Shown: positions 7,930 through 15,841 of the stretch, one piece after another
Layout: every line of letters starts with the position of its first letter
Position numbering within the stretch: position 1 is the stretch's first letter
Origin: UBA6522 sp965204155
Lineage (GTDB): Bacteria; Pseudomonadota; Gammaproteobacteria; Steroidobacterales; Rariloculaceae
Length of the DNA stretch: 64,000 bases
Assembly: GCA_965204155.1 (NCBI GenBank)
Contig: OZ241971.1
Coordinates: 4,650,001 to 4,714,000 of the forward strand
Reading direction: 5' to 3'
Program-made: the position numbers and the translations under genes
The notes under the pieces: model-generated
What the model was told of the DNA's origin: nothing
Databases searched by the model: none
The model's input: the letters and a program-made list of their open reading frames with translations, nothing else

Positions 7930-8616
7930 CTACTCTTCGGCAGCCGCCGTGGAGGCTGCCTCGTCAGCGTCGTCCTTCGTAGTTTCCCCGGAGTCCGCGG
8001 ACTCGTCGACCGGCTCGGCACTTGCCTCCCCGGCGCTCTCTTCCGCCGAGGCGTCCGCAGTGCTCTCCTCCGCTGAGGCTTCCGCAGCACTCTCTTCTGC
8101 CGAGGCTTCCGCGGAACTTGCCTTCGCTGCGGGTTCCGCTACGCCTGACGGCGCTGCAGATTCCGCGGCGCCTGGCTCTGCTTTGCCCTTGTCGGCGTCC
8201 GCCTTCTCCCTGGCCTGTTCGGCCTTGCGCTGCGCGGCGGCCCGGGTCCGCGCCGCTTCGGCCTGGGAAGCCGCCTCCTCGCGAGCCCGTTCCTCCTCGC
8301 GCGCCTTCGCCATGGGCGACATGTCCGTGATCGGCTTGTCGCGCTTGATCACCAGGTAACGCAATACGGCGTCGCTGAACCGAAACGCGCCCACCAGCTC
8401 GTCCAGCGCGTGCTGGCCGCACTCGATGTTCATCAGCAGGTAGTGCGCCTTGTGGATCTTGTTGATGGAGTGAGCCAGCTGACGCCGGCCCCAGTCTTCC
8501 TCGCGGTGCAGTTTCCCGTCAGCGCCCTCGATCAGGGATCGATAGCGTTCCATCATGGCGGGGACGTTCTCGCTCTGGTCAGGATGGACCAGAAACACGA
8601 CTTCGTAGTGTCTCAA
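7930..8616 (-). CDS. rpsF: 30S ribosomal protein S6 with a long Ala/Glu-rich C-terminal extension
   Basis: 228 residues, against about 95-135 for most S6 proteins. The start is a TTG at 8614-8616 (LRHYEVVFLVHPDQ), supported by AAGGAG six bases upstream and by alignment to the family; no ATG fits. The S6 fold occupies roughly residues 1-100 (REEDWGRRQLAHSINKIHKAHY and AVLRYLVIKRD). After it comes a charged helix (AKAREEERAREEAASQAEAAR) and then about 70 residues of low-complexity acidic sequence with four nine-residue repeats. The protein ends in two Glu residues, where RimK adds glutamates in E. coli. Whether the tail remains on the mature ribosome is unknown. Confidence 0.95.
   Translation of the reverse strand: MRHYEVVFLVHPDQSENVPAMMERYRSLIEGADGKLHREEDWGRRQLAHSINKIHKAHYLLMNIECGQHALDELVGAFRFSDAVLRYLVIKRDKPITDMSPMAKAREEERAREEAASQAEAARTRAAAQRKAEQAREKADADKGKAEPGAAESAAPSGVAEPAAKASSAEASAEESAAEASAEESTADASAEESAGEASAEPVDESADSGETTKDDADEAASTAAAEE
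8011..8112 (-). repeat. Four tandem 27-base repeats in the rpsF tail
   Basis: The coding strand holds four imperfect copies of a 27-base unit encoding (A/G)EASAEES(A/T), the last copy incomplete. Frame is kept in every copy, so this is a coding minisatellite whose copy number may vary between strains. Confidence 0.8.
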
Positions 8617-8785
8617 TGCAGGCTCCTTGCGGTTAAAGCCTCCCGATTTCCGGTGAGGCAAGGAGAAACGGTTTTTTCGGCCCCCACCTGCGCCCATCCA
8701 CGAGTGCTGCGAAGCGTTGACTCCCGGCCTCAAGTCCGGTCGCGCTGCACGTACATTGGCGGATGATGCAGGTCGAGGGCGCTAG

Positions 8786-8814
8786 ATGCTACTTCAGGAT
8801 ACGGACAGTCTCAA
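8786..8814 (-). promoter_or_regulatory. Predicted promoter of the rpsF operon
   Basis: Minus-strand -35 TTGAGA (8809-8814) and -10 TAGCAT (8786-8791) with a 17-base spacer, overlapping the rlmB stop codon. The transcript would carry a leader of about 160 bases before rpsF. A leader of this size is where the S6:S18 autoregulatory RNA occurs in many bacteria, but I could not fold it convincingly by eye. Confidence 0.4.
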
Positions 8815-9602
8815 CCCTGTTGGCCTGTCGTCCCCCGGGTGGCGTCGCTGCTTTCCTGGCCGTTCAACTGCCGTTGCACCTCGAATAACAGCACGCCGAC
8901 GGCGACCGACACGTTCAGACTCTCCACCACACCCCGCATGGGGATCGACAGTGTTTCGTCGCACAACTCGCGGGTGAGGCGTCTCAGCCCCCTCCCCTCA
9001 CCACCGACCACGAGCGCCAGGGGCAGCCGGAATCCGGCCTGGTAGATGGTCCGGGAGGCTCCGCCATCCGCCCCGACGACCCACACGCCCGCGTTACGAA
9101 GCCAGCGAAGCGTTCCGGCCAGATTGTTGACGCGTACGAGGGGGACCGTCGCGGCGGCCCCGCTTGCCGCCTTGAGCGCCGCCGCGGTCAGGCCGGCCGC
9201 GCGGCGCCTGGGTACGACCACCGCGTCCACTCCGGCGGCGTCGGCGTTGCGAAGGCAGGCCCCCAGATTGCGCGGGTCCTGAACGCCGTCCAGCACCAGG
9301 CAAAGGAAGGACCGGCCGCGCTCGATCACCCGTTCCTCGAATACGGCAATACCCATCTCCACGATTCCCGCAGTACGCACCAGAACTCCCTGGTGACGCC
9401 CGCCGCCGCTCATTCGGTCCAGTCGCTCCCGGTCGGCCTCCTCCACGGGGATGCCCAGCGCCTCAAGCGCACGACGAAGTGCAGGCAGGGCGCCGGACCG
9501 CGAACCCCGCAACAGGACCGCATCGCGAATCGTTTCCGGACGCTTCTCCACAAGGGTACGCACGGAGTGCAGGCCGTAGACCCATTGATTTTCGCCGCCC
9601 AT
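8811..9602 (-). CDS. rlmB: 23S rRNA (guanosine2251-2'-O)-methyltransferase RlmB (SpoU family)
   Basis: 263 residues from the ATG at 9600-9602, chosen over a start 14 codons upstream because WVYGLHSV is the usual N-terminus and the gene then begins four bases after the rnr stop. It has a ribosome-binding L30e-like N-terminal domain and the trefoil-knot SpoU domain with all motifs: LDGVQDPRNLGACLRNADAAG, LVVGGEGRGL and SLNVSVAVGVLLFE. It adds a 2'-O-methyl group in the peptidyl transferase region. It follows rnr, as in E. coli. Confidence 0.96.
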   Translation of the reverse strand: MGGENQWVYGLHSVRTLVEKRPETIRDAVLLRGSRSGALPALRRALEALGIPVEEADRERLDRMSGGGRHQGVLVRTAGIVEMGIAVFEERVIERGRSFLCLVLDGVQDPRNLGACLRNADAAGVDAVVVPRRRAAGLTAAALKAASGAAATVPLVRVNNLAGTLRWLRNAGVWVVGADGGASRTIYQAGFRLPLALVVGGEGRGLRRLTRELCDETLSIPMRGVVESLNVSVAVGVLLFEVQRQLNGQESSDATRGTTGQQG

Positions 9603-9606
9603 GGGT

Positions 9607-11829
9607 TCAGTGCCTCGCCTTCCTCGTTCTCTCCACCGGGACAAAGTCGATCTTGCGCTCGCGAACGCTCACCGACGTCAACTGCACCTGCAACCGGTCG
9701 GCCAGACGGTAACTCCTGCCTGAATTCTCACCCGTCAACGCGCTGCCTCCGGCGTCGGCATGATAATAGTCGCGAGGGAGGGAGGAGACGTGTACCAGCC
9801 CGTCGATCCCGAGTTCCGCGACACGCACGAACAGTCCGAATGGCACGATGCCGGAGACGGAAACCGCGAAACGGTCCCCGACACGATCCTTCAGCCAGGC
9901 GCACTTGAGGCGCTCCTCCACGTCCCAGACGGCTTCGTCCGCGCGTTGCTCGGCCCGGGAGCAATGACGGCCGAGATGCTCCATCGCCGCCAGATCGTAG
10001 CTGAACCCCTTCACGCCGCCCTTGTGGAGCAGGTGCTTGATGGCCCGGTGCACGAGGAGATCCGGATAACGGCGAATGGGCGAGGTGAAATGCGCATAAA
10101 CGGGTAACGCGAGGCCAAAGTGGCCGCTGTTCTTCGGCCTGTATTCAGCGCGTGCCATGCAGCGAAGCAACATGGTTTGCACCAGCTCGGCCTCGGGGCC
10201 TGATTCGGTTGCCTTCAGAATCCGGTTCATGTCGGCGGGTTGCAGGCGACCGGGAGAAATGGACGTGATGCCCAGCGTGCGCAGAAACAGGATCAACTCG
10301 TCGACCCGCTCCGGACCCGGTCCTTCATGCACCCTGTAGAGGCTGGGGATACGGGCTTTCCGGAGCCACCTGGCGGCCTCCACGTTGGCGGCGATCATGC
10401 ACTCTTCGATGATGCGATGCGTGACGAGGCGTTTACGTGGCGCAATGTTGGAAATCTGTCCCTGGTCATCCAGTTCGAGGACGACTTCACCCAGATCAAA
10501 TTCGAGGCCGCCGCGTTCGCGGCGACGCTCCAGGAACGCCGCGTATACACCGGCAAGGGCCTTCAGGCTGCTAAACGTGGCCGAGTCCGTTGGAGGTGCG
10601 CCCTTCCTCCCGGACTCTCCAGCCGCTCTGGACCCTCCAGGCTCCCCGGACGCCCCGGGCTCTCCAATACGTCCGGACTCTCCGGAAATCAGCCGGGCAG
10701 CTTCACCGTAGGTGAATCGCCGGGCCGAGCGCATGACCGCCTCGTAGAAGCGGGACTTGTTCACCTCGCCCTGCTCCGAAACGGTCATGTCGCAGCACAG
10801 GCACAGACGCTCAACATCAGGTTGCAGCGAGCACAGCCCGTTGGACAGCGCTTCAGGCAGCATGGGAACGACCCGATCCGGAAAATAGACCGAGGTCCCC
10901 CTTTCCCGGGCCTCTTCATCCAGTCCGGTACCCGCGCGTACGTAGTGACCGACATCGGCAATCGCAACGATCAGCCGCCAGCCATTACCGGCCGGTTCAC
11001 AATAGACCGCGTCGTCAAAGTCCTTCGCATCCGCGCCGTCGATCGTGACGAGGGGCAGTTTGCGCAGGTCCTTGCGCCCACGCCGCGCATCAGCCGTGAC
11101 GCCCGTGGGCATCTCCGCCGTCTCCGCCTCGACCCGGGGAGAAAATTCGTGCGGGATTCCGTGCGACAGGATGGCCGACAGTGTTTGCGCTCCCGGATCG
11201 TCGAAACGGCCCAGCACACGAATGACTCGCCCGACGGCATTGGTTCGCCTGGTGGGATGTGCGGTGATCTCGACACGAACCAGGTCGTCTGCCCCGGCGC
11301 CCCGGCCTTGCCCCCTGGGAATGAGCACCCTTGTCCGCTCACGCCCCTCCACTTCCACCCAGTCGAATCCCCGCTCCCGGACCAGGCGCCCGGCGACTTC
11401 GCTGACAGCCCGCTTGAGAATCTCGACCACGCGGCCCTCGGTGCCGCGCTGAGTGACGCTGATGCGCGCCGCCACCCGATCACCGTCCCAAAGACGGCCC
11501 ATTTCTCTCGACGAGAGGAAGACGTCCTCGCCGCCACGGTCCGGAGTCAGAAAGCCATAACCGTCCTTGTGCGCTCGTACCTGACCAATGACCAGATCAA
11601 GATGGTGAGCCAGGCAGTATTCCCGTGCGCGATTGCGGATGAGTTGCCCGTCACGAACCATGGCCTTGAGCCGGCGCCTGAGCGCGGCCTCATTCCTGGG
11701 GCCCTTGAGCCGCATATGCCCTGCAAGTGAAACAAGCGTGAGCGGACGTCCCGCTGCCTCCATCGCCTTGACGATCTCGCCGCGCGAAGGGATGGGATGC
11801 CGATACCGGCTGTTACGCACGATTGACAC
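9607..11829 (-). CDS. rnr: Ribonuclease R
   Basis: 740 residues. 3'-5' exoribonuclease that degrades structured RNA. Order of domains: helix-turn-helix N-terminus, two cold-shock domains (HKDGYGFLTPDRGGEDVF), RNB catalytic domain with four metal-binding Asp (264, 270, 272, 273 in VTIDGADAKDFDDA), and a C-terminal S1 domain (ERLKCAWLKDRVGDRFAVSVSGIVPFGLF). The start is a GTG at 11827-11829. The RNB domain carries an odd Gly-rich insertion near residues 382-416. The basic tail that many RNase R proteins have is nearly absent (RTRKARH). Confidence 0.96.
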   Translation of the reverse strand: MSIVRNSRYRHPIPSRGEIVKAMEAAGRPLTLVSLAGHMRLKGPRNEAALRRRLKAMVRDGQLIRNRAREYCLAHHLDLVIGQVRAHKDGYGFLTPDRGGEDVFLSSREMGRLWDGDRVAARISVTQRGTEGRVVEILKRAVSEVAGRLVRERGFDWVEVEGRERTRVLIPRGQGRGAGADDLVRVEITAHPTRRTNAVGRVIRVLGRFDDPGAQTLSAILSHGIPHEFSPRVEAETAEMPTGVTADARRGRKDLRKLPLVTIDGADAKDFDDAVYCEPAGNGWRLIVAIADVGHYVRAGTGLDEEARERGTSVYFPDRVVPMLPEALSNGLCSLQPDVERLCLCCDMTVSEQGEVNKSRFYEAVMRSARRFTYGEAARLISGESGRIGEPGASGEPGGSRAAGESGRKGAPPTDSATFSSLKALAGVYAAFLERRRERGGLEFDLGEVVLELDDQGQISNIAPRKRLVTHRIIEECMIAANVEAARWLRKARIPSLYRVHEGPGPERVDELILFLRTLGITSISPGRLQPADMNRILKATESGPEAELVQTMLLRCMARAEYRPKNSGHFGLALPVYAHFTSPIRRYPDLLVHRAIKHLLHKGGVKGFSYDLAAMEHLGRHCSRAEQRADEAVWDVEERLKCAWLKDRVGDRFAVSVSGIVPFGLFVRVAELGIDGLVHVSSLPRDYYHADAGGSALTGENSGRSYRLADRLQVQLTSVSVRERKIDFVPVERTRKARH
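10582..10686 (-). repeat. Gly/Ser/Pro-rich low-complexity insertion inside rnr
   Basis: Codes for about 35 residues built from GESGR, GEPGA/G and GESGRK units, placed after YGEAARLIS in the RNB domain where other RNase R proteins have a short variable loop. The DNA shows short imperfect repeats around CTCTCC and CTCCGGA. It keeps frame and probably forms a flexible surface loop. Confidence 0.6.
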
Positions 11830-11851
11830 TCATCGGTACAGCCAGTAAATT
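11823..11851 (+). promoter_or_regulatory. Promoter of tRNA-Leu
   Basis: Perfect -35 TTGACA (11823-11828), 17-base spacer, then TAAATT (11846-11851), two mismatches from the -10 consensus. Transcription would begin about 10-13 bases before the mature tRNA. The -35 box overlaps the GTG start of the divergent rnr gene. Confidence 0.7.
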
Positions 11852-11870
11852 CTGGCGCCTTCCTACCCCG

Positions 11871-11957
<87 letters not shown>

Positions 11958-12018
11958 GACTAAAGCGTATTCCAATACATTCGCACTGACGCGCGTCACA
12001 CGCCGGGGCGATCAAAAA

Positions 12019-13299
12019 TCAATCCATCTCGGCGATCTGCCGTAGCAATTGCCCCTTTTCGCTTTCGGCGGGAACGAATCGCTGCACGCGCTGGCCGGTG
12101 AAGACTTCGCCCGTGTAGAGGTTGCCGCCGCTGTCCACGGCGATCATGTGCAGGCCGAAGAACTGCCCGCCATTGTCGGCCATGGTGCCCATCTGCCCGA
12201 CCAGGGCGCCGTCGGCGCGATTCAGGAACCAGATGCGGTTGTTGGTCAGGTCGGAGATGTACAGGTAGCGCTGCTCCGGATCATGGGAGAAAGCCACCCC
12301 GCCGGTGGAACCGCCCGCGCCCGTTTCCGGTGCGAGGATGAATTCGTCAATGAACTCGCCTTCCTTCGTGGTGACGTGTATACGGTTGGCGTTGCGGTCG
12401 GCCGCGTACACAAGGCCGTCGTTGGAGACGTTGATCGTCAGGTGCCCCACGAATTCCGGCGGCATGGGGCCGTTCGGCGTGTAATCGTGATCGGCTTCGT
12501 CGATGCTGATCTCCGCCAGCGGCTTGCCGTAGGCGCCCCAGCCGCGCTTGAACTCGAGCGAATCCAGATCGAAGACCAGTACGCGTCCGCCCAGGTAGTT
12601 GTCGGCGACGTACACCTCGTTGTCGGCTTCGACGATCCGGATCTCCTCGATACCGCCAACGACCATGGGTGTCGATGGCGGGTAGCGCTCGCGAAATGCC
12701 GTGCGCGCTGCGGCCCGCTGTTCCAGCACAGCGGGGTCGGCGGCCATGCCTCCGGGCGGGCCGAGGAAATTGATCACCGGACCTCGGCTGCCCTGTCCGG
12801 GTTCACGCTCCACAGGCGGCGGCAGACCTACCCGGGCGCCGTTCTCCCGTTCGGGCGTGCGTGCGATTTCGGCGACCACTTCGCCCGTGTTCGGATCGTA
12901 TTTGCGAACGGTATCCTGACCGAGGTAGACAAACCCCTCGTCGTCCACGTCCATGCCGTGCCCCTGGGGCGCGTCGAACGAGCCGATGACGTTGCCGCGC
13001 CGGTCGAAATGAATCATCGACGGCGGTCGCGCGCAACACAGCGCAATGGGGGGCGAGGGTTCCGCCCTGAGTTCCAGCGCCGTCAGGTCGTTCGGCCGGT
13101 TGAGAACCCAGATGTTGTCGTCGGCGTCCACGGCTAGGCCCGTGATGCCGCCGATCTTCCAGTTGTTCGGCAAGGGTTGGGGCCAGCCTGGATCGAAGAC
13201 GAACTCGGGCGCCTGCGCCTGGCCGACTGCGGAAAATGCGGCCATTGCAGCCCCCGCCAGCAGAGCCCGTATAAATCGAAATCCTGCGTTGTTGCTCAT
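12019..13299 (-). CDS. Secreted NHL-type six-bladed beta-propeller protein
   Basis: 426 residues. Start ATG at 13297-13299 with AGGAGG upstream; the longer frame adds 24 residues that spoil the signal peptide. Sec signal with cleavage after GQAQA. The rest is a set of propeller blades: GGITGLAVDADDNIWVLNRP, GMDVDDEGFVYLG, VYVADNYLGGRVLVFD, VYAADRNANRIHV, RYLYISDLTNNRIWF and the end YTGEVFTGQRVQRF. This fits the 6-bladed/NHL group that includes peptidyl-amidating lyases, but no lyase-specific ligand set is evident. It is the last gene of the minus-strand series starting at 21,324. A close relative is cut by the right window edge. Confidence 0.75.
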   Translation of the reverse strand: MSNNAGFRFIRALLAGAAMAAFSAVGQAQAPEFVFDPGWPQPLPNNWKIGGITGLAVDADDNIWVLNRPNDLTALELRAEPSPPIALCCARPPSMIHFDRRGNVIGSFDAPQGHGMDVDDEGFVYLGQDTVRKYDPNTGEVVAEIARTPERENGARVGLPPPVEREPGQGSRGPVINFLGPPGGMAADPAVLEQRAAARTAFRERYPPSTPMVVGGIEEIRIVEADNEVYVADNYLGGRVLVFDLDSLEFKRGWGAYGKPLAEISIDEADHDYTPNGPMPPEFVGHLTINVSNDGLVYAADRNANRIHVTTKEGEFIDEFILAPETGAGGSTGGVAFSHDPEQRYLYISDLTNNRIWFLNRADGALVGQMGTMADNGGQFFGLHMIAVDSGGNLYTGEVFTGQRVQRFVPAESEKGQLLRQIAEMD

Positions 13300-13388
13300 C
13301 TTGGTTGCCCTCCTGCGAAGACTGAGTTTAACACCGCCTCCGGTCACGCGATCATGCCCATGGGTGACCATGCCGACATGTACCCGGC

Positions 13389-14861
13389 TCAGTAGTCGAG
13401 GACGATGCCGGCAACCGGGTCGATACCGCCGCGGAATCCACCCTGGTCCCTGACGACCCCGGGATTCCCTTCGGCATCGTAGTGCACCCAGACCAGGCCG
13501 TGAGGCTCGCCCCAGTTGGGCATGTCGATGACGTGGGTCTGTTGGCGCGTCGCTGCGTCGTATACGAAGATCTGCGCGTCACCGTTGGCGGTGGCCCACA
13601 TCTCCCTGCCGTTGGGCGACAGCAGCACATGGTCCACCACGTACCCGGAGAAAAGGGTTTCCAGCGGATTGCCGGTCGCGGTATCGAAGACGGTCAGCGT
13701 GCGCCCGAAGAAGCCGTTCGCCTCGCCCTTGTCCGCCACCCAGATCTCGGACTGATCCGCATTGAAGGATGCGCCATAGGGGCCGATGCCCGTCGACCGG
13801 TGCCACGCGATGTCGCCGCCCGCAAGCTCGATCTTGGTCAGGCTGTGGGAACCGCCGCCGGGCACGTAGATGTACTCGCTGGCGTCGTCGATGAGGATCC
13901 AGTCGCCACGGTATCCCGGATAGGGATACTCGCCCACCACTTCCCAGGTATCCGGATCGATTCGAGAGACCCAGAACGGGCGTAGCGCCGTGACCTGTCC
14001 CAGCCCGAGATTGACTGCTCCGATGTATCCGGTCAGCGACATGGGACCGTAGCCCACCGGTTCCATGAGCACGTAGATGTACTCGTCATCCGTATAGGCA
14101 GTGTAGGTTGCACCGCCAAGATCCTCGTCGCGCACTCCGCCGATGATCCGGTCCGTTTCCGGATCGAACAGGAACAGGTCGAGCCCATCGTCGTCCCGGG
14201 CGAACGTGTCTATCAACAGGTATCTGTCCCGAAAGATCTGACCGTGGTGCAATCGCCCTCCCACGTTCATCTGCTTGACCGGCTGGAGCGTCAGGGCGTC
14301 GACCTTTATCAGGGACGCCGAAACGGCGAGTCCCGCCAGTCCGGTGGGTTCTCCCGACGGCGAGCCGATAATGTAGACATACCGTCCGTCCGGAGACATG
14401 AACGTGGTGTGCATGCTGCTGCGCATCTCGGGCGCCAACATGTAGGATGCAATGACTTCCTTGGTCTCGGCGTCCCCGACCACGACCTGGTTGCCCTCCA
14501 CCGCCGCTTCCCGCCGGCCGGAAGAATAAAAGGCAGTCGAAGTGCCCAGGTTTTCGTAGAAATACGTATTGCCGGGCTGCGGCTCGAACTTGTGCTCGCC
14601 CGGATCGTAGGTTGCGATCACCTGCACGTCATACGAACTCATGATGTTGCCGGTCCTTGCGCGGCGCTCCCAGCCTTCCAGCACCTGATCGAAGGACTCG
14701 ATTGCGCTGACACGCCGGTCATGTTCGGAGATCGGATACTGCTCCAGCGCATCCTGCGACATGGGCGGCAACTGGGCGCTGGCCATTCCGCCGGCCAGCG
14801 ACAGCAAAATGGCGCGCCCTGCATGGACATGGAATGTTATATCTCGTTTATTCAATAACAT
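13389..14861 (-). CDS. Exported YVTN-type beta-propeller protein
   Basis: 490 residues. Hydrophobic signal (RAILLSLAGGMASAQ) then about seven blades with repeated patterns such as FMSPDGRYVYIIGSPSGE, IDDASEYIYVPGGG, FNADQSEIWVADKG and LSPNGREMWATANGDAQIFVYD. This resembles the YVTN/cytochrome-D1-like propeller family, but no CXXCH heme motif is present. Function unknown; periplasmic binding or scaffold role is inferred. Translation begins in an AT-rich patch next to a promoter-like site, unlike the rest of this GC-rich series. Confidence 0.7.
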   Translation of the reverse strand: MLLNKRDITFHVHAGRAILLSLAGGMASAQLPPMSQDALEQYPISEHDRRVSAIESFDQVLEGWERRARTGNIMSSYDVQVIATYDPGEHKFEPQPGNTYFYENLGTSTAFYSSGRREAAVEGNQVVVGDAETKEVIASYMLAPEMRSSMHTTFMSPDGRYVYIIGSPSGEPTGLAGLAVSASLIKVDALTLQPVKQMNVGGRLHHGQIFRDRYLLIDTFARDDDGLDLFLFDPETDRIIGGVRDEDLGGATYTAYTDDEYIYVLMEPVGYGPMSLTGYIGAVNLGLGQVTALRPFWVSRIDPDTWEVVGEYPYPGYRGDWILIDDASEYIYVPGGGSHSLTKIELAGGDIAWHRSTGIGPYGASFNADQSEIWVADKGEANGFFGRTLTVFDTATGNPLETLFSGYVVDHVLLSPNGREMWATANGDAQIFVYDAATRQQTHVIDMPNWGEPHGLVWVHYDAEGNPGVVRDQGGFRGGIDPVAGIVLDY

Positions 14862-14884
14862 ATAGATTATTCCTCATCTATTAG

Positions 14885-14910
14885 TTTATACAGGATGATT
14901 CACGGTGAAT
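14885..14910 (-). promoter_or_regulatory. Promoter-like site with a small palindrome before the YVTN propeller gene
   Basis: A -10-like TATAAA (14885-14890, minus strand) sits 24 bases before the gene start in a short AT-rich stretch. Just upstream is a near-perfect inverted repeat ATTCAC-C-GTGAAT (14898-14910) that covers the stop codon of the SUMF1-fold gene. No good -35 was found, so an activator or operator site is possible. Confidence 0.3.
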
Positions 14911-15730
14911 TCTGCGCCAGCCGAAATCCGCCGGCGGGCATGCGATATATGTGGGAAAACCTGGTCATGCCGAAGTCCCGATTCGCGGACCGCACGCCCC
15001 GCGGATGCAGGATCCACGAACCGCCGCGGTGCACGCGCTCCAGGCAGACATCCCGAACCCAGGGCGTCCCGTCCTGGGGCGCGCCGTCATAGGTTTCATT
15101 CCAGCAGTCCTCGACCCACTCGAAGACGTTTCCATGCATGTCATGGAGCCCGAACGCGTTGGCCGGAAACTGGCCGACAGGCGCCGTGGTGATGTATTCA
15201 TCCCGGCATCCCTGACCGCAATTGGCCTGTCCTGCCTCCATGTCTTCCCCCCACGGATAGGCCGTCGCCGAACCTGCCCTTGCGGCGTATTCCCATTCCG
15301 CTTCGCTTGGCAGCCTGAAGTTCTGCCCGGAATGCTCATTCAGCCAGGCAATAAAGGCTTGTGCGTCCGCCCAACTCACGTTGATGACCGGGCGGTCTGT
15401 GCGGCCCCAACCCTCATCCTCCGGACACTGTACCCGCGCCGCCTCGCAGTAGAGATCGAATTGCTGAAACGTGACTTCGTACTTGCCAAGTCTGAACGGC
15501 CATACCGTCACCTCGCGAGCCGGCGCCTCGTTGAATTCGCAGGTTTCCCTGTCTTCGCAGCCCATCACGAAGACCCCGCCGGGAACGTCGACCCACTCCA
15601 ATGACTCGACGATCCGCCCGGCAGCCTCCTCAACCATTGCGAGGTCAGCATCCTGGCCTGATGCAATCGTTGCAGCCCCAGGAATGAGCAAGGACAAACA
15701 AGCTGAACGAAGCACCGCATTCATAGGCAA
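14900..15730 (-). CDS. Exported SUMF1/FGE-fold protein lacking the formylglycine-generating cysteines
   Basis: 276 residues with a Sec signal ending ATIASGQ. The SUMF1-type fold is clear: WVDVPGGVFVMGCEDRETC, APAREVTVWPFRLGKYEVT, RPVINVSWADAQAFIAWLN, RLPSEAEWEYAARAG, GLHDMHGNVFEWVEDCW and RVHRGGSW...GGFRL. True aerobic formylglycine-generating enzymes have two copper-binding cysteines just after RGGS(Y/W); here the segment is RGGSWILHPRGVRSANRDF (residues 235-253) with none. It is therefore unlikely to mature sulfatases and is better called a formylglycine-enzyme-like or substrate-binding relative. Located between the ankyrin gene and the YVTN propeller. Confidence 0.8.
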   Translation of the reverse strand: MPMNAVLRSACLSLLIPGAATIASGQDADLAMVEEAAGRIVESLEWVDVPGGVFVMGCEDRETCEFNEAPAREVTVWPFRLGKYEVTFQQFDLYCEAARVQCPEDEGWGRTDRPVINVSWADAQAFIAWLNEHSGQNFRLPSEAEWEYAARAGSATAYPWGEDMEAGQANCGQGCRDEYITTAPVGQFPANAFGLHDMHGNVFEWVEDCWNETYDGAPQDGTPWVRDVCLERVHRGGSWILHPRGVRSANRDFGMTRFSHIYRMPAGGFRLAQNSP

Positions 15731-15841
15731 AGTCCTGAGGAAAGCATAGAAGATAATCGACCGGGAGTTATTGCAAAAGAGCCGGATTCCTTCGAATCCG
15801 GCCCCTTCAGAAATTGGCCATGACCCGGTCTGCCGGCGCGT

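Noticed and set aside
8011..8112. Tandem repeats as a CRISPR array
   Set aside because: Units are directly adjacent without spacers and keep the rpsF frame; no cas genes are present.
8617..8785. S6:S18-binding leader RNA of rpsF
   Set aside because: Leader length is suitable, but I could not identify the characteristic bulged-stem element with confidence.
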